Source of the DNA: Microbacterium sp. CH12i
GTDB lineage: Bacteria > Actinomycetota > Actinomycetes > Actinomycetales > Microbacteriaceae
Length of the DNA stretch: 64,000 nucleotides
Assembly (NCBI RefSeq): GCF_000685355.1
Contig: NZ_JHET01000003.1
Location: forward strand, 124,001 to 188,000
Reading direction: 5' to 3'
The notes beneath the pieces are model-generated. The model searched no databases. It was not told the DNA's origin and saw nothing but the letters and a program-made list of their open reading frames with translations. A program made the translations under genes and the position numbers. Below, piece by piece: positions 57,818-64,000 of this stretch; the stretch's first letter is position 1; every line of letters begins with the position of its first letter.

Positions 57818-59075
57818 ATGGATCCTTCGCGGACGTGAACATGCCGCTGCACGTCACCGCGGGAGATGTGCAGGGCTCCTGCCACCGAGTTCGCGGCGTC
57901 ACCCCATCCGGACACGGAGACGTTCTCCAAACCCTGCCAGAGGGCTGCCAGGGCGAGCTCGCGGGCGATGGGCTCGGCGTCTTCCGCCCGCGCCTGCGGC
58001 TCCCACCAGGCCGACTGCACTTGCAGTGTCGACGAGGCGCGGTCGGCCTTCAGATCTACTCGGGCGACGATCCGATCGCGACGAGCACGGGAAGTGAGTA
58101 GTAACCGTAACGACGCTTGTGCGCGGGAACGTAGATTTCGATGCGGTAATCGAGGTCGAAGGCGCGGAGCGCCCTCTCGCGGAACCAGACCACCGGGTCG
58201 AACGGAGTGAGGATTGCCGCGGCATCCACTCGTCGGGGCAGAACCGCATCGCGATGCAGCCAGGTGGGCACCGGGCGCCCGCCGCGTTCCCAACCGCGCA
58301 CCTGCACCGGCTGCAACTCCTCCGAATCGACGAGGTCATTGATCGCCCGACGGACGGCCTGACGATCGCGGATCCGGTAGTAATCGGCGAGGTCAGCCTC
58401 GGTCGCAACTCCCGAGGAGCGTGCTGCACGGCGAACCAGCTCGCGGACCGCGTCGTCTCGGGGAACGATCCGTTCGCGAACCTCCGTGGGGATCACCTGT
58501 TCTTCGAGCGCGTAGTGCCGCTCAAATCCTCGGCGCCCGCTGATGGCGACATCTCCGATGCGCCAGAGGTACTCGAGAGCGAGTTTCACCTCGTCCCAGT
58601 CCCACCAGGTGCCGCGCTCGCGGGGTGCGTCGGCGCGCAGCTGCGCTGGTCGCAGGGTGCCACGGGCACGCAGCTCGTCTTTCACCCACGCGACAGTGCG
58701 GGTATTTTGGCTCAGCCATGACTCGGGGTCGGACTCCCAGCGCCTGCGGAAATCATCCATCCGGAATCGCCACAGTGACCAGTCCTCAATCGGCACGAAG
58801 GTCGCCTCGTGGGCGAGGTACTCCACGTAATGAGTGGTGCGGGAGAGGAATACCCGATCAAGCAGTGCCGGGTCATACGCACCCAGCCGGGAGAACAGCG
58901 GCAGGTAGTGGCTGCGGGCGAAGACGTTCACCGAGTCGATCTGCAGTACGCCGAGGCGCTCCATCGCGCCGTGCACGTGCCGAGCCGAGACCTCGACGGT
59001 GGGACGCCGACGAGTGAACCCTTGGGCCGCCAGCGCGACACGACGAGCCTGCGCAGCACTGAGAGTCTCGGACAC
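57814..59075 (-). CDS. YcaQ-family DNA glycosylase (frameshifted in this sequence)
   Basis: The repaired 420-residue protein is a close fit to E. coli YcaQ-type interstrand-crosslink glycosylases. It starts LSAAQARRVALAAQGF, then LGVLQIDSVNVFARSHYLPLFSRLG (the catalytic QxD), YVEYLAHEA, WDWDEVKLALEYLW, and LTPFDPVVWFRERALRAFDLDYRIEIYVPAHKRRYGYY. The break is at about 58080: SLPVLV needs one base, giving GDRIVARVDLKADR. GTG at 59075 is chosen as homologues begin there; GTG at 59120 is in frame. It is divergent from the AI-2E transporter gene. Confidence 0.87.
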
Positions 59076-59136
59076 CTCGTCAGCGTATCGCCCGGCTCCG
59101 ACACGGCCGTCCTGAACCACAAACTAGAATGGCGGA

Positions 59137-60330
59137 ATGACGGATGAGAAGCGCCCACGCAAGCGTGACCTTCTGTGGGGCGGGATGTCGCTAGAGCGCA
59201 CTGTTTCCACCCCGACTGACCACGCCGTGCCGTTCTCGCTCCGCGTTGCCGCCGGGTACGCGTGGCGCCTGCTGCTTATCGCCGCTGCCGTAGGCGTGAT
59301 CATCTGGATCATCATCCAGCTGAAGCTTCTCGTCATCCCCCTTCTCGTCGGCATTCTCATCACCGCACTGCTGTGGCCAGCATTCGAGTGGATGCTGCGC
59401 AAACACTTCCCGCGCTGGCTCGCGATCGTGATCGCGCTGCTCGGCACGCTGGCGATCGTCGCGGGACTCGTGTGGCTCGTTGCCTGGCAGGTCTCGCTCG
59501 AGTGGTCTCAGGTGCAGACTCGATCGCTTGAGGCGGTCGATGAGTTCCGTAAGTACCTCACCAACGGGCCGCTGCATCTGTCGGAGACAGATATTCAGCA
59601 CTACATCGATCAAGGGTTCACCCTGATTCAGGAACAGGCCCAGTTGCTGTGGTCCGGTGCCCTTGCGATCGGCACGACCTTCGGGCACGTTGCTGTCGGT
59701 GCACTTCTCACTGTCTTCATCCTCATCTGCCTGCTCGCTGACGGTGGCGGCATTTGGGGTTGGGCGACGAAGCTGTTCCCGAAGGCGGCACGGCCCGCGG
59801 TCGATGCCGCAGCGCGCAATGGCTGGCGGACGGTCGTCAGCTACGCGAAGACCCAATTGCTGGTCGCGACGATCGACTCCATCGGCATCGGTCTCGGTGC
59901 CTTCCTGCTCGGCGTCCCGCTGGCGATCCCGGTCGCGGTGCTGGTGTTCCTTGGGGCGTTCATCCCGATCGTTGGTGCGGTGGCGACCGGAGCGGTCGCC
60001 GTCTTCCTCGCGCTCGTCTACAACGACCCATGGAATGCGCTCTGGATGCTGGTCGTCGTGATCGGCGTGCAACAGCTCGAGGGCCACATCCTGCAGCCGA
60101 TCCTGATGGGATCTGCCGTGAAGGTGCACCCGCTCGCTGTGGTGCTCGTGGTTGCTGGCGGCTCGATGATCGCCGGAATTCCCGGCGCGCTGTTCGCTGT
60201 ACCGCTTGCCGCCTTCGTCAACGTTGTCGCGGTCACGCTCAGCAGCGGTTCGTGGAAGACCGGTGGGAAACCTGCCGGTGATTTGATCTGGAGTACAGTG
60301 CCGCGCGAGCGGCAACGGAGGAATACATGA
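59137..60330 (+). CDS. AI-2E family transporter
   Basis: A 397-residue protein with eight predicted helices and the AI-2E (UPF0118) pattern: paired N-terminal helices (about 42-85), a soluble segment (about 120-175), VSYAKTQLLVATIDSIGIGLGAFLLGVPLA, the FIPIVGAVATG motif and QQLEGHILQPILMG. Members range from AI-2 export to sodium/proton antiport; the name does not prove a role in signalling. It overlaps ilvA by 4 bp (ATGA). Confidence 0.9.
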   Translation: MTDEKRPRKRDLLWGGMSLERTVSTPTDHAVPFSLRVAAGYAWRLLLIAAAVGVIIWIIIQLKLLVIPLLVGILITALLWPAFEWMLRKHFPRWLAIVIALLGTLAIVAGLVWLVAWQVSLEWSQVQTRSLEAVDEFRKYLTNGPLHLSETDIQHYIDQGFTLIQEQAQLLWSGALAIGTTFGHVAVGALLTVFILICLLADGGGIWGWATKLFPKAARPAVDAAARNGWRTVVSYAKTQLLVATIDSIGIGLGAFLLGVPLAIPVAVLVFLGAFIPIVGAVATGAVAVFLALVYNDPWNALWMLVVVIGVQQLEGHILQPILMGSAVKVHPLAVVLVVAGGSMIAGIPGALFAVPLAAFVNVVAVTLSSGSWKTGGKPAGDLIWSTVPRERQRRNT

Positions 60331-61556
60331 GTGCAGTCCCGAGCCTGGCCGAGTTCGAAGAAGCCGCACGGGGGCTGGAACGTGTAATTTCGCACACGCC
60401 GACGCTGCCGTCTCGCGCACTGTCGGACATCCTTGGTGCTCCCGTGGTGCTGAAGATGGAGAACCTCCAGCGCACCGGCTCGTTCAAGATCCGTGGTGCA
60501 GCGTATCGCCTGTCGCAGCTCACCGCCGAAGAGCGCGCGCGCGGTGTGGTGGCAGCATCCGCTGGCAACCATGCGCAGGGCGTCGCGCTCGCAGCTCAAG
60601 CGCTCGGCATCCCCGCGACGATCTTCATGCCGCTCGGTGTTCCGGTGCCGAAGTTGCTCGCCACCCGCGGATACGGCGCAGAGGTCGTGCTGGAAGGCGA
60701 GACGGTTGCCACGTCGTTGCGCCTCGCCGCGGACTTCGCCGAGCGTACCGGGGCAGTGATGATTCACCCCTTCGATCACCGTGACATCGTGATCGGCCAG
60801 GGCACGCTCGGTCTCGAATTGATTGAGGATGCTCCAGACGTCGACACAATCCTCGTCGGAATCGGCGGTGGCGGTCTCATCGCCGGTGTCGCCACCGCGG
60901 TAAAGGCTATGGCGGCGAAAGCAGGGCGCACCGTGCGCGTGATCGGTGTGCAGGCCGAGAATGCTGCCGCGATGGCGCCGTCACTCGAGGCGGGGCATCC
61001 CGTCGAAATCGAGACCCACCCGACGATCGCCGACGGCATCCTGGTGTCGAAGCCCGGTGCGGTGCCGTTCGAGATCATCAAGGATCTCGTCGACGAGATC
61101 GTCACTGTCACCGACGATGACATCGCGCGGGCGATCCTCATCCTTCTCGAGCAGGCGAAGGTCGTCGTAGAACCGGCGGGCGCTGTTGGCGTCGCCGCGA
61201 TCCTCGCCGGCAAGATCACTGCAACCGGCAAGACGATGGCTGTGCTCTCCGGCGGCAACATCGACCCGCTGCTGCTGCAGCGCGTCGTGTCACACGGGCT
61301 CGCGGCATCCGGACGCTATCTGACGATCCGCATTCCGCTGCCAGATCGTCCAGGTCAGCTCGCTAGGGTCTCCGAGCTCGTCTCGCAGGCAGGGGCGAAC
61401 GTGATGGAAGTCATGCACACCCGTCACGGTCAAGGCCTGCAGATCAGCGAGGTGATCCTGCAGATGAGTATCGAGACTCGAGGAGCAGAGCACACCGAGC
61501 TGACGCTCGACACGCTTCGCCACGCCGGATACGACCCGAGCGTCGTCCCGGACTGA
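60327..61556 (+). CDS. ilvA: threonine ammonia-lyase with ACT domain
   Basis: A 409-residue PLP enzyme deaminating threonine to 2-oxobutyrate. The PLP lysine is Lys54 in GSFKIRGA; SAGNHAQG binds the substrate; GGGGLIAG binds the cofactor phosphate. The C-terminal 75 residues (TIRIPLPDRPGQLARVSELV...) form a single ACT domain, the architecture of the short, possibly catabolic or isoleucine-sensitive threonine deaminases. Co-transcribed with the transporter gene before it. Confidence 0.95.
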   Translation: MSAVPSLAEFEEAARGLERVISHTPTLPSRALSDILGAPVVLKMENLQRTGSFKIRGAAYRLSQLTAEERARGVVAASAGNHAQGVALAAQALGIPATIFMPLGVPVPKLLATRGYGAEVVLEGETVATSLRLAADFAERTGAVMIHPFDHRDIVIGQGTLGLELIEDAPDVDTILVGIGGGGLIAGVATAVKAMAAKAGRTVRVIGVQAENAAAMAPSLEAGHPVEIETHPTIADGILVSKPGAVPFEIIKDLVDEIVTVTDDDIARAILILLEQAKVVVEPAGAVGVAAILAGKITATGKTMAVLSGGNIDPLLLQRVVSHGLAASGRYLTIRIPLPDRPGQLARVSELVSQAGANVMEVMHTRHGQGLQISEVILQMSIETRGAEHTELTLDTLRHAGYDPSVVPD

Positions 61557-61594
61557 GCTCGCAAGAGACAGCCGACGGGAAAGGTCCAGGCGCC

Positions 61595-62083
61595 TCAGCC
61601 GGCGTAGGTGTCGACCTTTGTGACCTCGACCGAGATCGACTTGCCGTTCGGCGCCTCGTAGCTGGTCTTCTGACCGATCTTGAGGCCGAGGATCGCCTGG
61701 CCCAGAGGACTGGCCTCACTGTAGACGTCGAGGTCGCTGTTTACTGCGATCTCGCGGCTGCCCAGCAAGAAGACTTCTTCGCCGCCGGCGACAAGAGCGG
61801 TAACAACGGTGCCAGGTTCGACGATGCCCCGGCTGGCGGGCGCTTCGCCGACCTTCGCGGTCTTCAGAAGCTGCTCCAGCGTGCGAATGCGCGCCTCCTG
61901 CTTGCCCTGCTCGTCCTTGGCCGCGTGGTAACCGCCGTTTTCCTTGAGGTCGCCCTCTTCGCGGGCCGACTCGATGCGCTTAGCAATCTCGTCGCGGCCG
62001 AACGTCGAAAGGTGATCGAGCTCAGCGACGAGTCGATCGTAGGCTTCCTGCGTGAGGAACGGTACCTGAGCGTCTGTGGACAC
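61595..62083 (-). CDS. greA: transcription elongation factor GreA
   Basis: A 162-residue GreA. The N-terminal coiled-coil hairpin has the acidic tip GDLKENGGYHAAKDEQG, which enters the RNA polymerase secondary channel to trigger transcript cleavage. The C-terminal FKBP-like domain ends with ASPLGQAILGLKIGQK. GTG at 62083 follows AAGGAG by seven bases; the frame extends much further upstream but that is not gene. Convergent with ilvA. Confidence 0.95.
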   Translation of the reverse strand: MSTDAQVPFLTQEAYDRLVAELDHLSTFGRDEIAKRIESAREEGDLKENGGYHAAKDEQGKQEARIRTLEQLLKTAKVGEAPASRGIVEPGTVVTALVAGGEEVFLLGSREIAVNSDLDVYSEASPLGQAILGLKIGQKTSYEAPNGKSISVEVTKVDTYAG

Positions 62084-62131
62084 AGCCTGCTCCTTTGTCG
62101 AACGCCCTTCAGGGCGGTGGGGATATGCCAA

Positions 62132-62158
62132 GACGCCCCGGCAATGGGCCAGGGCGTC
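62132..62158 (-). terminator. hairpin between DUF4307 gene and greA
   Basis: GACGCCC/GGGCGTC 7-bp stem (62132-62158) read on the minus strand, 17 bp after the DUF4307 stop and followed by TTGG. It may end the DUF4307 transcript or attenuate into greA. A second small stem, CGCCCTTCAGGGCG, lies in the greA leader at about 62103-62116. Confidence 0.45.
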
Positions 62159-62175
62159 GGTTGTCTCAGAGGAGT

Positions 62176-62562
62176 CTATGCGACCCAGCAGGTGTTCACC
62201 AAACCTGTGGTGGCCTCGGCGACTGTCGCAATGGTGGCGCTCAGCTGCTGAATATGGCCCTCGCCGGGCGGGATCTCGACGATCTTCCAACCGACGATTC
62301 CGAACTCCTCGTCGAGCGCCTCGAGCGCACAGGTGACGGCGACGCCCTGCTTGCCGGCGATCTGAAAACGCACCGTGACAGTGTGGGCATCGACCACTTC
62401 GTAGCCGAGATCGTCGGCATCCACAGAGTTCATCGACTGTGAGACCGTCATCCAGCTGAAGATGAGGACCACGATCAGGGCGATGGCGCTGCCGACGATC
62501 CACGGCGTCCGCTTGTCGCGGGTGCGGCCGTATCGCTCGTCTAGCTCAAGTGCTGTCGTCAC
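62176..62562 (-). CDS. DUF4307 membrane protein
   Basis: A 128-residue protein with one N-terminal membrane helix (about 20-42) and an extracytoplasmic beta domain with two cysteines (VTCALEAL, VNTCWV). The ELDERYGRT start is the DUF4307 family mark. In actinobacteria this gene is regularly found beside greA and ilvA, as here. Its function is unknown; the order suggests a conserved neighbourhood rather than a shared pathway. GTG start at 62562. Confidence 0.85.
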   Translation of the reverse strand: MTTALELDERYGRTRDKRTPWIVGSAIALIVVLIFSWMTVSQSMNSVDADDLGYEVVDAHTVTVRFQIAGKQGVAVTCALEALDEEFGIVGWKIVEIPPGEGHIQQLSATIATVAEATTGLVNTCWVA

Positions 62563-62630
62563 AGGGCGGGGCTTTCGGTCGTTAGGCTGGTAACTCCAGG
62601 TTATGCGAACTGCGCAGGAAAGGCTGACAC

Positions 62631-62942
62631 ATGCTCGTGCTGTTCGGGACAGAGACTCCGATTCCGACGCCGTCGATGACCGTCGACCCTAACTCCGTCA
62701 CTCCGGGCCCTGCCGGCTTCATCGTCGTCGTGATCGTCGTGATCGCGCTCGTGTTGCTCATCTGGGACATGAACCGTCGCGTGCGCCGCGTGCGTTACCG
62801 CGGAGAGGTTCGCGAAGAGTTGGATGCTGAAGAAGCCGCGCGTGCGACTGCCGAGGAGCCGGATGCCGCGGCGTCCGCCGATCCGAACGTCGATGACGCG
62901 GCGGCCGATGACGAGACCCCTCCCGCGGGTCCCGTTCGCTGA
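62631..62942 (+). CDS. small single-pass membrane protein
   Basis: A 103-residue protein with a Pro/Thr-rich N-terminus, one strong hydrophobic helix (about 29-46), then a basic patch (NRRVRRVRYR) and an acidic Ala/Asp/Glu-rich tail. This places the tail in the cytoplasm by the positive-inside rule. No family recognised. It is divergent from the DUF4307 gene. Confidence 0.6.
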   Translation: MLVLFGTETPIPTPSMTVDPNSVTPGPAGFIVVVIVVIALVLLIWDMNRRVRRVRYRGEVREELDAEEAARATAEEPDAAASADPNVDDAAADDETPPAGPVR

Positions 62943-62973
62943 GCCTGCCGACGCGGCTGAGCCTGTCGACGCG

Positions 62974-63741
62974 TCAGTGCATCGTCATGCCGCCGGTGAC
63001 ATTGAGTCCTTGGCCGGTCATGTAGCTCGCGAGGTCACTGGCGAGGAAGAGGGCGACGCCCGACACGTCCTGTGTCGTTCCGGTGCGGCCTAACGGCACC
63101 TGCGAACGGTCCTCGGCGGCAACCTCGTCGGCGGTCATGCCGCGGATCGCACCGCCCTCGATGCGCTCGCGATGCTTCATCGGCGTCTCGATGATGCCGG
63201 GGCAGATCGCGTTCACGGTGATGCCGCGGGGAGCGAGCTCGACCGCCATCGTCTTCGTGATGCCGAGGACTGCATGCTTTGAGGCCACGTATGCGGTCAT
63301 ACCGCGGTAGCCGTTCTTGCCTGCCTGCGATGAGATGAAGATGATGCGTCCGGTGAGGTCGGCCTCGACCAGACGGCGCGCGACGCCTCTGGCCACGAGG
63401 AACGAGCCCTTCGCGTTCACATCGAGATTGCGATCCCAGTCTGACCCGGTCGTCTCGGTCGAGAAACCCATCGTCGAGGTGCCTGCCGCGGTCAGGACCA
63501 CATCGACGGTGCCAACCGTCTGTGTGATGGCATCCAGAACGCCCTCCACCGCCGTCTCGTTGCTCACGTCGAGACGCACCGTCCAGCGTCGTTCACCTGA
63601 TTGCTTCAGCCCCTCATCGAGGCTCAGATCGGCGCTGATGACCGTTGCGCCCTCGGCGAGGAACGCATCGACGATCCCGGCGCCGATCCCACTGGCGCCG
63701 CCGGTGACGAAGACGACGCGACTGCGGAGTTCGTCGAACAT
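62974..63741 (-). CDS. short-chain dehydrogenase/reductase
   Basis: A 255-residue SDR with cofactor loop VTGGASGIGAG, Asp in ISADLS suggesting NAD+, the Ser in FISSQAG, Tyr-Lys in AYVASK, and C-terminal LASDLASYMTGQGLNVTGG. It resembles sorbitol/erythritol-type or 3-oxoacyl-ACP-like dehydrogenases; the substrate is unknown. ATG at 63741 shares a base with the luxS stop (TGATG), so it is downstream of luxS in one operon. Confidence 0.88.
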   Translation of the reverse strand: MFDELRSRVVFVTGGASGIGAGIVDAFLAEGATVISADLSLDEGLKQSGERRWTVRLDVSNETAVEGVLDAITQTVGTVDVVLTAAGTSTMGFSTETTGSDWDRNLDVNAKGSFLVARGVARRLVEADLTGRIIFISSQAGKNGYRGMTAYVASKHAVLGITKTMAVELAPRGITVNAICPGIIETPMKHRERIEGGAIRGMTADEVAAEDRSQVPLGRTGTTQDVSGVALFLASDLASYMTGQGLNVTGGMTMH

Positions 63742-64000
63742 CAGACGCCGACGCGCTCGAACGCGTCGAGGCTGAGGCCCTGCTCGAGGATGCGCTTTGA
63801 CCATTCACGTGCGCTGTGCAGACTGTGGTCGCGGTAATTGCCGCAGCTGATCGCGTCGACGCCCGGGACGTCATCCCACGTGGCCTTTTCTGCGATGAAC
63901 GTGAGCCCGGCGCGGACAGCAGCGACAACATCGGCGACGCTCGGCTCGCCCCAGGCGATCAGGTGGAATCCGGTGCGGCACCCGAACGGGGAGATGTCGA
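63741..64000 (-). CDS. luxS: S-ribosylhomocysteine lyase, C-terminal part (cut by window edge)
   Basis: The last 86 codons of a gene that begins beyond position 64000. The translation shows the LuxS signature pieces: [11 protein letters not shown] with the catalytic Cys, [36 protein letters not shown], where the Cys is a metal ligand, and [14 protein letters not shown]. LuxS splits S-ribosylhomocysteine into homocysteine and the AI-2 precursor as part of the activated methyl cycle. The frame is open to the window edge. The next gene (SDR) overlaps its stop. Confidence 0.93.
   Translation of the reverse strand, partial: DISPFGCRTGFHLIAWGEPSVADVVAAVRAGLTFIAEKATWDDVPGVDAISCGNYRDHSLHSAREWSKRILEQGLSLDAFERVGV

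Noticed and set aside
62084..62503. Upstream extension of greA
   Set aside because: Shadow of the DUF4307 gene; GTG at 62083 has a proper ribosome-binding site and gives the normal GreA length.
59137..64000. An AI-2 quorum-sensing circuit from the AI-2E transporter and luxS
   Set aside because: AI-2E names a broad transporter family, the genes are about 3.4 kb apart in different units, and LuxS is mainly a methyl-cycle enzyme.

Overview
This 64 kb window looks like a chromosomal segment of a high-GC actinobacterium. The family is probably Microbacteriaceae and the genus possibly Microbacterium, judged from gene content and order rather than from any search. Pointers are GTP-type PEP carboxykinase beside a RamB-like regulator, an F420-type (deazaflavin) nitroreductase, a DUF222/HNH protein, the run enolase - FtsB-like protein - DUF501 - subtilase - NDH-2, DUF4307, and many GTG starts and 4-bp ATGA/GTGA gene overlaps.

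Layout. 0-7 kb: small orphan genes, a TPP enzyme, a DHFR/RibD-fold reductase, a HAD phosphatase, a deazaflavin nitroreductase and a winged-helix YcaQ-like protein. 7-14 kb: ramB-like gene divergent from pckG, an ABC exporter, a PIN-domain remnant and a DUF222/HNH gene behind a LexA-like site. 14-18 kb: riboflavin operon ribD-ribE-ribBA-ribH plus a small membrane protein, led by an FMN riboswitch. 18-33 kb: Fpg/Nei glycosylase, GNAT, mfd, gamma-carbonic anhydrase, gdhA, ppc, nhaA, mazG, hisS, a GDSL hydrolase and an APC permease. 33.5-45 kb: a catabolic island (below). 45-48 kb: a GntR(YtrA)-type regulator with two membrane-protein genes, then an O-methyltransferase. 48-54 kb: eno, ftsB-like, DUF501, subtilase, ndh, a terminator and a tRNA. 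54-64 kb: PLP aldolase/racemase-like protein, sugar-lactone oxidase, lemA, YcaQ-like glycosylase, AI-2E transporter, ilvA, greA, DUF4307, an SDR and the 3' part of luxS.

The most interesting region is 33.5-45 kb. Two divergent operons encode a P450 (CreJ-like), an FprA-like flavoprotein reductase, a flavodoxin, a two-part PEP-synthase-like phosphotransferase, two HD-domain hydrolases, an SDR and an aldehyde dehydrogenase, with an IclR regulator and a hotdog protein. This is the logic of the cre pathway known from Corynebacterium glutamicum: an alkylphenol such as 4-cresol is phosphorylated, the P450 oxidises the side chain of the aryl phosphate, the phosphate is removed, and dehydrogenases complete oxidation towards 4-hydroxybenzoate. 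Differences worth attention are the duplicated HD hydrolase, the hotdog protein, and palindromes (core YCCACT-N-AGTGGA) in both control regions that fit IclR operators.

A second, technical theme is that at least 14 apparent frameshifts interrupt 13 otherwise intact conserved genes. Each is repaired by adding exactly one base, and most leave a GC dinucleotide where a GGC or GCC codon is expected. This looks like uncorrected deletion error in the sequence rather than gene decay. Coordinates for those genes are given for the whole repaired gene.
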